The notes under the pieces: generated by a model | The model's database searches: none | What the model was told of the DNA's origin: nothing | Seen by the model: the letters and a program-made list of their open reading frames with translations, nothing else | NCBI GenBank assembly: GCA_023426345.1 | Contig: JAFAAX010000163.1 | Coordinates: forward strand, 1 to 20,222 | Origin: Actinomycetes bacterium | GTDB lineage: Bacteria; Actinomycetota; Actinomycetes; Actinomycetales; Actinomycetaceae | DNA length: 20,222 nt | Reading direction: 5' to 3' | Program-made: the position numbers and the translations under genes | Shown: positions 9,078-15,432 of the stretch, in pieces | Layout of the letters: every line of letters begins with the position of its first letter | Position numbering within the stretch: position 1 is the stretch's first letter

Positions 9078-9824
9078 ATGGCCACCGAGCATCGCGCGCG
9101 AGGCTCCTACTCCGCCGGTCAAGCGACCCGTGAGTCGATCCTCGACGCCTCGATGCGCCTCATCGCGGACTCCGGCTACCACGGGTTCTCCCTGCGCGAC
9201 GTCGGGCGCGAGGTCGGCATCTCCCATCCGGCCGTCATCTACCACTTCCCCTCCAAGGAAGCGCTGCTGCTGTCGGTCATCGATCGCATCGAGGCCCAGA
9301 TCGGCCTCGTCGGCGTCCGCATCGACGAGGGCGGCGGCGGCCTGGTCGAGTCCGGCGTCGTCCCGGAGAGCCTCGGCGCGATGGCGCTCCAGCTCATGCG
9401 GCTCGCCAAATGCGCGGAGACGGCGAGCCTCATGATGTCCGTGGACGGCGCGCTGGCCGTTGAGTCCTCGTGTCCCAGCCATCCGGCCCACGGCCATTAC
9501 GTCCATCGCTTCCAGATCCTCCGCGACTTCCTGGTGGACCAGCTCGGCGCGCTCGCCGGCCATGGGCGGTGCAGCACCAGGGTGCGTCCCGAGGTCCTCG
9601 CGGACTCCCTGATCCGCAACTGGTACGGCGTGGCGACGCAGATGCGCTACCTCGAGGACCAGGAGACGGGACGGTATCCGATCTCGACGGTGCTGGCCTC
9701 CAGTGCGCGTCTGCTCGAACTCACTCCGGAGACCGTGCTGCTGCTGGCCTCCCAGGTCCCCGAGGACCTCGGCGACATCTTCGCCCGCTCGATGCGGATC
9801 TACACCGGGATGGCGGCGTTGTGA
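9078..9824 (+). CDS. TetR/AcrR-family transcriptional regulator
   Basis: A 248-residue regulator. The N-terminal helix-turn-helix domain (about 18-65) is typical of TetR: TRESILDASMRLIADSGY, then SLRDVGREVGISHPAVIYHF, then PSKEALLLSVID. The C-terminal ligand domain is helical and has no recognisable relative that names a ligand; it carries three Cys residues (within AKCAETA, ESSCPS and HGRCST). ATG 9078 is chosen for the strong GGGAGGAGGGG ending 3 nt upstream. The 3' end overlaps the next gene by GTGA, so the two are translationally coupled and the regulator very likely controls the hydrolase. An inverted repeat over the candidate -10 box upstream is a possible operator. Target and inducer are unknown. 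Confidence 0.9.
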   Translation: MATEHRARGSYSAGQATRESILDASMRLIADSGYHGFSLRDVGREVGISHPAVIYHFPSKEALLLSVIDRIEAQIGLVGVRIDEGGGGLVESGVVPESLGAMALQLMRLAKCAETASLMMSVDGALAVESSCPSHPAHGHYVHRFQILRDFLVDQLGALAGHGRCSTRVRPEVLADSLIRNWYGVATQMRYLEDQETGRYPISTVLASSARLLELTPETVLLLASQVPEDLGDIFARSMRIYTGMAAL

Positions 9825-10663
9825 AGGGGAGCCGTCCGGACGGGAGCGACGGGATGCGGGCCGAGCTGTTCCCCGTGCCCTTCGAGCATGCCCTGGCCGT
9901 CGTGCACCGCGGGCAGATCCTCCACGCCGAGGGCGATACGTCCGTCGTGTACCCCTTGGCCTCGGTGACGAAGGTGCTGGCCTCGCGAGCGGCGCTGGTC
10001 GCCGTCGACCACGGATACCTGTCCCTGGACGATCCGGCCGGGCCCCCCGGGTCCACGGTGCGCCACCTCCTGAGCCACTCCTCCGGGCTGTCCCTCGACT
10101 CCGACGTCGTCCTGGCCGCGCCGGGGGCTCGACGCATCTACTCCAACCGGGGCATCGAGGTGATGGGAGCCGCGGTGGAGGCGGCCACCGGGGTGCCGGT
10201 GGGCCGCTGGATCGAGCAGACGGTGTTCGAGCCGCTCGGCATGGCCTCTGCCGATGTCCCCGGCTCGCCGGCGTGGTCGGGGCGGGCGTCGGTGGAGGAT
10301 CTCCTGGCCGTGGCCGGTGAGCTGCTCCATCCCTCGTTGGTGTCGCCCGACCTGGACCGGGAGGCCACGCATCCCGTCTTCCCCGACCTCGACGGGGTCG
10401 TCCCGGGGTATGGGCGCCAGCGGCCGAATCCGTGGGGTCTGGGCGTCGAGATCCGCGGGCGCAAGCACCCCCACTGGACCGCGCCCGCGGCGTCGCCGGA
10501 GGTGTTCGGGCACTTCGGCCAGTCCGGGTCCTTCCTGTGGGTGGATCGCGGGCTGGACGCCGCCGGCGTGTTCCTCGGCGTGCGCCCCTTCGGCCCCTGG
10601 CACCACGATCACTGGGCGGACCTCAACCAGGCGGCCCTGGACCTCGTCGCTGCGGACGCCTGA
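9821..10663 (+). CDS. Serine hydrolase of the beta-lactamase/penicillin-binding fold
   Basis: A 280-residue protein with the class C/esterase-type triad: SVTK (Ser48-Lys51, LASVTKVLAS), YSN (107-109, RIYSNRGIEVMG) and a third motif HFGQSG (231-236) in place of the usual HTG. HLLSHSSGL (82-90) is a family landmark. There is no signal peptide or membrane segment, so it appears cytoplasmic, which argues against a conventional secreted beta-lactamase and for an esterase, amidase or peptidase role. It may start at GTG 9821, overlapping the tetR stop as GTGA, or at ATG 9854, which has GGGAG 7 nt upstream; both are in frame and the catalytic core is unaffected. The tight coupling to the TetR gene suggests that its substrate or product could be the regulator's ligand (inference). 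Substrate unknown. Confidence 0.82.
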   Translation: MKGSRPDGSDGMRAELFPVPFEHALAVVHRGQILHAEGDTSVVYPLASVTKVLASRAALVAVDHGYLSLDDPAGPPGSTVRHLLSHSSGLSLDSDVVLAAPGARRIYSNRGIEVMGAAVEAATGVPVGRWIEQTVFEPLGMASADVPGSPAWSGRASVEDLLAVAGELLHPSLVSPDLDREATHPVFPDLDGVVPGYGRQRPNPWGLGVEIRGRKHPHWTAPAASPEVFGHFGQSGSFLWVDRGLDAAGVFLGVRPFGPWHHDHWADLNQAALDLVAADA

Positions 10664-10668
10664 GAGAA

Positions 10669-10723
10669 CCGGACAAGGGCCGGACAAAGGCCGGACAGAA
10701 ACCGGACAGAAACCGGCAGACCC
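10669..10723 (+). repeat. Tandem 11-bp repeat, five units
   Basis: Units start at 10669, 10680, 10691, 10702 and 10713: CCGGACAAGGG, CCGGACAAAGG, CCGGACAGAAA twice, and the diverged CCGGCAGACCC. The exact 11-bp phase is clear. The array begins 6 bp after the stop of the serine hydrolase gene. Confidence 0.9.
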
Positions 10724-10738
10724 AGGGGCGGTCGTCCC

Positions 10739-10823
10739 CCGCGACTTCGGTCCTCTTTTCCCGCGACTTCGGTCCTGTTCGGCGTCGAGTTCGGTTCTGT
10801 TCTGCGTCGAGTTCGGTTCGTGT
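10739..10823 (+). repeat. Tandem about 22-bp repeat, four degenerate units
   Basis: Units at 10739-10760, 10761-10780, 10781-10802 and 10803 onward share a core of GCGWCKWSTTCGGTYCT form: two copies begin CCGCGACTTCGGTCCT and two begin GCGTCGAGTTCGGTT. The first two and the last two are more alike within each pair, suggesting stepwise duplication. Confidence 0.85.
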
Positions 10824-11170
10824 GGCGCGTGGCGGCGTCTGGTGCTGGGCGTTGGTGTCACAGGCGCCGGTCTCGGCGAGGGGGCCGTGGCGTACCCGCT
10901 GGGCGCTTCGGCGTTGGTGCAGGCCACAGGCTCGGTGTGGGCGGCCTCCTGATCGCCCGCGCGTGAGACCGGTACATGTGGCAGGGCCGTGCCCGAGATC
11001 GGTACCCATGGCAGGCTTCGCGTCCCCGGTGTGCGAGGGAATGGCACGTGCGCGCGACGGACACCACTGGGACTCGTGCGCCATGCCGTCCCGCAGCAGG
11101 TCGGGCAGGGGCCGCCTCCTTCTTCGAGCCTTGCCCGCACCGAAGTCGCGGAGAAAGAGGACCGAAGTCG
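10742..11170. repeat. 31-bp inverted repeat pair enclosing 367 bp
   Basis: The arm at 10742-10772 (begins CGACTTCGGTCCTCTTT) and the reverse complement of 11140-11170 agree at 29 of 31 positions; the two differences are adjacent. The left arm is part of the 22-bp array and the right arm lies 41 bp from the xth stop. A diverged third copy is at 19986-20008. Confidence 0.88.
10965..11015 (+). repeat. Direct repeat of 21 bp with 30-bp period
   Basis: GAGACCGGTACATGTGGCAG (from 10965) and GAGATCGGTACCCATGGCAG (from 10995) agree at 17 of 21 positions. Between them GGGC-CGT-GCCC forms a small hairpin. Confidence 0.7.
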
Positions 11171-11211
11171 GCGCGGGGGGCGCGGGGGCGGGGAGGGGGC
11201 GGTGGTCCCGG

Positions 11212-12012
11212 TCAGTCCGCGTCGACGAGGACGGGTACGTGGTCGGACGCGCCCTTGCCCTTGCGCTCGTCGCGGTCGATCCGCGCCGCGGTGACGGCGG
11301 CGGCCAGGGCGGGCGAGGCGTAGACGAAGTCGATGCGCATGCCCTCATTGCGGGGGAATCGCAGCTGCTGGTAGTCCCAGTACGTGTAATTCGTGACGCG
11401 GGGGCGGGTGACCTCCACCCAGCCGTCTTCGGCGAAGGCGGCGAAGGCGGCCCGCTCGGGCGGGGAGACGTGGGTCTTCCCCTCGAAGAAGCCCATGTCC
11501 CAGACGTCGTCGTCGGTGGGGGCGACGTTCCAGTCGCCGACCAGCGCGATGCGCGCCCGCGGGTCCGCGGCCAGCCAGGAGCGGGCGTCCGCGCGCAGCG
11601 CCGCCAGCCACGCCAACTTGTAGGGGTAATGGGGATGGTCCAGCTCGCGTCCGTTGGGCACGTACAGGCTCCAGATGGACGAGGGCGCCCCCGTGGTCTC
11701 CTGGACGGTCACCCCCAGGGCGCGGGCCTCGACGACAGGAGGGTCGCCCCACGTCGGCTGGTCGGCGAAGTGGTCGCGGACATCGAGGATCGGCAGCCGC
11801 GAGGCCACAGCCACCCCGTTCCACTGGTTGAGCCCGTGGACGGCCACCTGATAGCCCGCGTCCTCGAAGCGCTGAGCGGGGAACTGATCGGGGCGGCATT
11901 TGATCTCCTGCATCGCCAGGACATCGGTGTCCGAGCGGTCCAGGAACGCGAGGACCCGGTCGACGCGGGTCCGGATGGAGTTGACGTTCCAGGTCGCGAT
12001 GCGCAGGCTCAT
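11212..12012 (-). CDS. xth: Exodeoxyribonuclease III (AP endonuclease)
   Basis: A 266-residue endonuclease/exonuclease/phosphatase-fold enzyme that cleaves at abasic sites and trims damaged 3' ends in base-excision repair. Catalytic landmarks are in order: ATWNVNSIR (Asn9), QEIKC (Glu36), LYVPNG (Tyr117), VGDWNVAP (Asp160, Asn162) and the C-terminal SDHVPV (Asp257, His258). Length fits the ExoIII/XthA family. The ATG at 12012 is supported by a -10 box TAGGCT ending 6 nt upstream, with no Shine-Dalgarno sequence, so a leaderless mRNA is likely. It is divergent from the MFS efflux gene, and its 3' end faces the repeat-rich gap. It appears to be a single-gene housekeeping unit unrelated to the neighbouring regulators. 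Confidence 0.95.
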   Translation of the reverse strand: MSLRIATWNVNSIRTRVDRVLAFLDRSDTDVLAMQEIKCRPDQFPAQRFEDAGYQVAVHGLNQWNGVAVASRLPILDVRDHFADQPTWGDPPVVEARALGVTVQETTGAPSSIWSLYVPNGRELDHPHYPYKLAWLAALRADARSWLAADPRARIALVGDWNVAPTDDDVWDMGFFEGKTHVSPPERAAFAAFAEDGWVEVTRPRVTNYTYWDYQQLRFPRNEGMRIDFVYASPALAAAVTAARIDRDERKGKGASDHVPVLVDAD

Positions 12013-12018
12013 GGGCCC

Positions 12019-12024
12019 AGCCTA
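12019..12024 (-). promoter_or_regulatory. -10 box of xth, leaderless type
   Basis: On the minus strand the sequence reads GATAGGCTGGGCCCATG: TAGGCT, 6 nt, then the xth ATG. The same arrangement, down to GATAGGCTGGG, precedes pyrE. Confidence 0.7.
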
Positions 12025-12086
12025 TCCGGCCTCCGTCGGTCGATCCCCGCGACGGACGCCCATCCACCCAGGCAGAGGACCTTCGA

Positions 12087-12119
12087 TTGTGCGCCTCTAT
12101 TCAAGTGATAGTGTCTATC
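12087..12119 (+). promoter_or_regulatory. Promoter and TetR-type operator of the MFS-tetR operon
   Basis: TTGTGC (12087-12092), a 16-bp spacer, then TAGTGT (12109-12114) form a -35/-10 pair. The -10 box ends 7 nt before the MFS ATG, so the mRNA is probably leaderless. A perfect palindrome GATAG-TGT-CTATC at 12107-12119 covers the -10 box and the start region, a position where a bound repressor would block transcription. The tetR gene at the end of this operon is the obvious candidate to bind it. Confidence 0.65.
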
Positions 12120-12121
12120 GT

Positions 12122-13729
12122 ATGAAAAATGACGCCGATATGGCGGACGTCGGGTCGGAGCGGCCCAGAGCGAATTGGGCAGCGTTGGTCTGCCTGGTGG
12201 TCCCCGTCTCCGTCCTGTTCCTCAACACGACGGCACTCAACGTCGCTCTGCCTGCCCTGTCGACGGACCTCGGTGCAGGCACCCTCGAGCAGCAGTGGAT
12301 CATCTCCGTGTACAACCTGGTCTTCGCCGCCGCGCTCCTGCCCGGTGGATGGCTGGGGGATCGGTTCGGGTTCACCCGCGTGCTGTCGGTCGGGATGGTG
12401 ATGTTCATGCTCGGGGCGGCGGTCGCCGCGCTGGCGCCGGGCGCGGCGACCCTCATGGTCGGTCGCGCGATCATGGGGTGCGGAGCAAGCGTGTTTACGC
12501 CGATGTCGATGGCGCTCATTCCTTCACTGTTCGCCCACCGCGACCGGCAGCGCGCAATGACGGTATGGACGCTGGCCTCGATCCTGGCCACGCCGCTGGG
12601 GCCGGTCCTCGGAGGCGGTCTGGTGTCCCTGTGGGGATGGCGAACCATCTTCTGGTTCGACGTCGTCGCCATGGGCGTCGCCGTGGTCCTCAACCGTCGC
12701 ATCGTGGCGCCGCGGGCGCGCCTCGCCGTGGGGCGTCCGGCGGCGGGGACCGCCGGTACGGGGGCGCGCGGGCGCGCGGGCCGGTCTGATGCCGGCTCGC
12801 CGTGGACGGAGGCCGCGCTGGTGACCGCGGGAGTGGTCCTGGTGACGGGCGGCCTCATCAAGCTCGGCGACACCGCGTCATGGCCGGCGGCCGCGATGGT
12901 CGTCCTTGGGGCGGCCTCGTTGGCGGTCTTCGCGTGGACGGATCTGCGCGCCGCGACTCCCTTCGCCCACGTCGAGCTGTTCGGCGACCCGAGGTATGCG
13001 GTGGCCGCCCTCCTGCTGGCGCTGCTCAACGTCGTGCAGTTCGGTCTGATCTTCACGCTCCCCGGCTACCTCCAGACCGTGCTCGGCCACAATGCGCTGA
13101 TCGGAGGGCTGTTGCTCCTGCCGATCTTCGTCGGCGGCATCGTCGGCGGAGCCGCATCGGAGGGGATCGCGCGGCGGCTGGGGGCGGTCCGCACATGCTT
13201 GGCCTGCCTCGGCGCCGTGGCCGTCGGCCTGGCGGCGACGGCCTGGGGAAGCGCCACCGCCTCCCTGACCATGGTCATGGCCGGTCTGTTGATCGTCGGA
13301 GGAGCCTCGGGAGCCGGGCAGCCCGTCGCGATGTCGTCGGGACTGGAGCGGATCCCGTCGGCCGTGAGGGGCAGCGGCACGGCCCTGCTCAACGTCCTCC
13401 GCCAGATCGGGTCCGTGCTGGGAGTGGCCGCAATCGGCGGCGTCCAAGCGAGCGTCTATCGCCGCCGTCTCGCTCGCGAGGTCGGCATGCCGACCGCGTC
13501 CGGCTTGGGCGGAACCGTGGCGCGTGCCTTCGAGAGCGCCTCCGGCCTGCCGGCGCCCGCGGGGGAGGCGCTGCGCTCCGCAGCGTCTCGGGCCTACCTG
13601 GATGGGCTGGCCGCATCGACGGCGTTGGCCGCGGGGGTCGCGGTGGTGGTGCTCCTGGTCTGCGGTGTGCTCGCACGACGGATCATGCCGGAGAATGGGG
13701 CGGACGCGATGATCGGGGGAGACACGTGA
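12122..13729 (+). CDS. DHA2-type MFS multidrug efflux transporter
   Basis: A 535-residue membrane protein with about 14 hydrophobic segments, the DHA2 (EmrB/QacA) drug:H+ antiporter layout. Motif D1 in helix 1 reads FLNTTALNVALPAL (34-47). Motif A follows as GGWLGDRFGFTRVL, and motif C as ATPLGPVLGGGL with WGWRTIFW after it. The acidic residue usual in helix 1 of this subfamily (LDxTxVNVALP) is Asn35 here, which could alter substrate charge preference. A basic, Gly/Ala-rich loop (around RRIVAPRARLAVG) lies between helices 6 and 7. ATG 12122 is chosen because of the promoter 7 nt upstream. The stop overlaps the following tetR gene by GTGA, so they form a two-gene operon, likely self-regulated and drug-inducible. 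Substrate cannot be read from sequence. Confidence 0.88.
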   Translation: MKNDADMADVGSERPRANWAALVCLVVPVSVLFLNTTALNVALPALSTDLGAGTLEQQWIISVYNLVFAAALLPGGWLGDRFGFTRVLSVGMVMFMLGAAVAALAPGAATLMVGRAIMGCGASVFTPMSMALIPSLFAHRDRQRAMTVWTLASILATPLGPVLGGGLVSLWGWRTIFWFDVVAMGVAVVLNRRIVAPRARLAVGRPAAGTAGTGARGRAGRSDAGSPWTEAALVTAGVVLVTGGLIKLGDTASWPAAAMVVLGAASLAVFAWTDLRAATPFAHVELFGDPRYAVAALLLALLNVVQFGLIFTLPGYLQTVLGHNALIGGLLLLPIFVGGIVGGAASEGIARRLGAVRTCLACLGAVAVGLAATAWGSATASLTMVMAGLLIVGGASGAGQPVAMSSGLERIPSAVRGSGTALLNVLRQIGSVLGVAAIGGVQASVYRRRLAREVGMPTASGLGGTVARAFESASGLPAPAGEALRSAASRAYLDGLAASTALAAGVAVVVLLVCGVLARRIMPENGADAMIGGDT

Positions 13730-14448
13730 GGGCGGAGGACCGGCAGAGGACTGGTGGCGCCGCGCCACCCGGCGGGCGGGGGACGTCCCCGCGGGCAGTG
13801 GCGGCCCGCGAGCAGTGGCAGCGCGACCGCCGGCGCCGCACGCGGCGCAGTATTCGCGCCGCAGCACTGGACCTGTTCGCCCGGGAAGGATTCGACGCTG
13901 TCACCATCGACCAGATCGCGGCGGCAGCCGGAGTGAGCCCCGTCACGTTCTTCCGCTACTTCCCCGCCAAAGAGGACCTGATCCTCGGGCCGCCGGACCT
14001 GGTCTTCTTGGAGGAGATCGCGGCACACGCGCCCGCGCCGTCCCAAGAGGAGGCCGGAGGCCCATCGGAGGCGGGCGAGACGGAAGCCGGGGGGGCTCCG
14101 GGAATCCTCAACCGGGTCGCCGAAGCCGGAGAGGCCTACACCCGCGCGGCGGACGACGAGACCGTGGCACGGCTGGAGTACCGGATGCGCCTCATCGCGG
14201 GCACGCCGGCCCTGCGCGCCGCCCTGTACGCACGATCGGCCGACTGGACGGACGCGGTGTCGGGGCTGTTGGCGCGGGAGAGCCCGCGGTTGGAGGAGTC
14301 CGTCCTCGAACGGCATCTGATCGCGCGCCTCGTCATCGTGGTGGGCGTGGAAGTCCTGCTGATGTGGGGAGACCGCCCCGAGAGCACCGGACGTGAGGGC
14401 CTGCTCAGAATCCTCGGCCAGGCTCGGAGAGCCTTCGCGCTTCTCTGA
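13726..14448 (+). CDS. TetR/AcrR-family regulator of the MFS gene
   Basis: A 240-residue regulator with an unusually long basic N-terminal extension (about 40 residues, RDRRRRTRRS) before the helix-turn-helix: SIRAAALDLFAREGFDAV, TIDQIAAAAGVSPVTFFRYF, PAKEDLIL (about 42-87). A Glu/Gly-rich acidic linker (PSQEEAGGPSEAGETEAGG) follows, then a helical ligand domain. The GTG at 13726 overlaps the MFS stop as GTGA, giving coupled translation. A later internal start would trim the extension without touching the DNA-binding domain. It probably represses the operon by binding the GATAG-TGT-CTATC palindrome upstream of the MFS gene and releases it on binding an exported compound; this is inference from position and family. 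Confidence 0.9.
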   Translation: MRAEDRQRTGGAAPPGGRGTSPRAVAAREQWQRDRRRRTRRSIRAAALDLFAREGFDAVTIDQIAAAAGVSPVTFFRYFPAKEDLILGPPDLVFLEEIAAHAPAPSQEEAGGPSEAGETEAGGAPGILNRVAEAGEAYTRAADDETVARLEYRMRLIAGTPALRAALYARSADWTDAVSGLLARESPRLEESVLERHLIARLVIVVGVEVLLMWGDRPESTGREGLLRILGQARRAFALL

Positions 14449-14509
14449 CTCCGTCAGGTCGGCACGCAGCGGCGCGCGGGGCTCGGTCTCGGCGTCCGGG
14501 TGGGGCCGG

Positions 14510-14515
14510 TACCCT
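14510..14515 (+). promoter_or_regulatory. -10 box of the SDR gene, leaderless type
   Basis: TACCCT at 14510-14515 is followed by 7 nt (GAGTCGC) and the ATG at 14523. No Shine-Dalgarno sequence is present. The same TACCCT hexamer serves metG and the gene at 20139. Confidence 0.6.
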
Positions 14516-14522
14516 GAGTCGC

Positions 14523-15320
14523 ATGGGAACGGCACTGGTCACCGGCGCCTCGTCCGGCCTGGGCGAGGAGTTCTGCTGGCAGCTGGCCGCCGCCGGGCAC
14601 GACCTGGTCCTGGTCGCGCGGCGAGCGGACGCGTTGCGCGCCCTCGCGGACCGACTGCACTGGGTGGCGGGAGCGCGGACGGAGGTTCTGCCGGCCGACC
14701 TGTCGCAACGCGAGGATGTCGAACGCGTCGCGCGGAGGCTGGACGTCCAACCATCGGACGGGTCGGGTCTGAGGCCCGTCGGACTGCTGGTCAACAACGC
14801 CGGTTTCGGCCTGGGGGCGCCCTTCCTCGAGGACACGGTCGCGCGCGAGGAGGAAGCGCTGGACGTCATGGTCCGCGCCGTCATGGTGCTCTCCCACCGG
14901 GCCGGTCGCGCGATGCTCGGACGAGGGCGCGGCGCGATCCTCAACGTCGGCTCGATCGCCGCCGACACGGGCATGGGGACGTACTCGGCCCACAAGGCCT
15001 GGGTGCGGGCCTTCACCGAAGGGCTGGCGTCGGAGCTCTCCCGGGAGCGCAGGCGCACCGGAGCGCGCGTGACGGCCACCGTCGTCGCTCCCGGGCTCAC
15101 GCACACGCATTTCCATGAGGCCTCCGGCCAGGACGTGACCGCCGCGCCGGAGTGGATCTGGAGCACGCCGGAGCAGGTCGTCGACGCCGCGCTGGAGGCC
15201 GTGCGCCACGGTCGGGTCCTCGTGACCCCGACCGCGCGCTACCAGGCGGCGGGCGCGGCCGCCCGCCTGGCGCCGCGATGGGTGGTCCGCGGGATCGTCC
15301 AGCGCCTTCCCCACACGTGA
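14523..15320 (+). CDS. Short-chain dehydrogenase/reductase
   Basis: A 265-residue classical SDR. Cofactor motif TGASSGLG is at 7-14, the structural NNAG at 91-94, and the catalytic set is Ser144, Tyr154 and Lys158 (NVGSIA, then YSAHK). VLVARR after strand 2, with basic rather than acidic residues, suggests NADPH preference. VAPGLTHTHFHE follows the active site. The C-terminal part (TPARYQAAGAAARLAPRW type) resembles the DltE/YqjQ-like acyl or steroid reductase branch, but the substrate is not deducible. ATG 14523 is fixed by the promoter 7 nt upstream. It appears monocistronic, separated from tetR by 74 bp and from pyrE by an intergenic inverted repeat. Confidence 0.88.
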   Translation: MGTALVTGASSGLGEEFCWQLAAAGHDLVLVARRADALRALADRLHWVAGARTEVLPADLSQREDVERVARRLDVQPSDGSGLRPVGLLVNNAGFGLGAPFLEDTVAREEEALDVMVRAVMVLSHRAGRAMLGRGRGAILNVGSIAADTGMGTYSAHKAWVRAFTEGLASELSRERRRTGARVTATVVAPGLTHTHFHEASGQDVTAAPEWIWSTPEQVVDAALEAVRHGRVLVTPTARYQAAGAAARLAPRWVVRGIVQRLPHT

Positions 15321-15345
15321 GGAGGGGGAGCGGGGATCCCGGCCA

Positions 15346-15412
15346 CGCGGGTCGCCCTCGTCGATGGGGAGGCGGGCGGGGCGCCGTGGACCCCGGACGA
15401 GGGCGACCCGCG
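15346..15412. repeat. 17-bp perfect inverted repeat between the SDR gene and pyrE
   Basis: CGCGGGTCGCCCTCGTC (15346-15362) and its exact reverse complement (15396-15412) enclose 33 nt. The left arm belongs to the 24-bp repeat shared with 2347-2370. The right arm ends 8 bp before the pyrE -10 box and covers the -35 position. It could be the SDR terminator, an operator for pyrE, or both. Confidence 0.85.
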
Positions 15413-15420
15413 CGCGCCGA

Positions 15421-15426
15421 TAGGCT
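15421..15426 (+). promoter_or_regulatory. -10 box of pyrE, leaderless type
   Basis: TAGGCT at 15421-15426, 6 nt (GGGGCC), then ATG 15433. The stretch GATAGGCTGGG is the same as upstream of xth. No Shine-Dalgarno sequence. Confidence 0.68.
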
Positions 15427-15432
15427 GGGGCC

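Larger units (their letters stand above)
10664..11211. other. Repeat-rich 548-bp gene-free region
   Basis: Between the convergent serine hydrolase and xth genes I see no credible protein gene, tRNA or rRNA. Open frames run through it in several phases but lack start signals and family features. It is built of short repeats: five 11-bp units, four 22-bp units, an inverted copy of the latter near the other end, and a 21-bp pair spaced by 30 bp, each listed separately. Confidence 0.75.

Noticed and set aside
10965..11015. A mini CRISPR array (two 21-bp repeats, 30-bp period)
   Set aside because: Only two diverged units, a 9-bp gap instead of a 30-40-bp spacer, and no cas genes in the window.
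9800..11140. A 446-codon minus-strand protein across the repeat-rich gap
   Set aside because: It runs antisense to the serine hydrolase gene, and the part in the gap merely translates the repeats (CPVFVRPLSG-like strings). No start signal or family feature.
12107..12119. tetO from transposon-borne tetracycline resistance
   Set aside because: The palindrome core looks similar, but the adjacent transporter is a 14-helix DHA2 type and the regulator is only a generic TetR-family member. Nothing else suggests a tet cassette.
15346..15412. A pyrimidine-sensing attenuator for pyrE
   Set aside because: The pyrE transcript is predicted to begin at its ATG, downstream of the hairpin, so attenuation in a leader is not possible from that promoter. 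No PyrR-binding sequence is visible.
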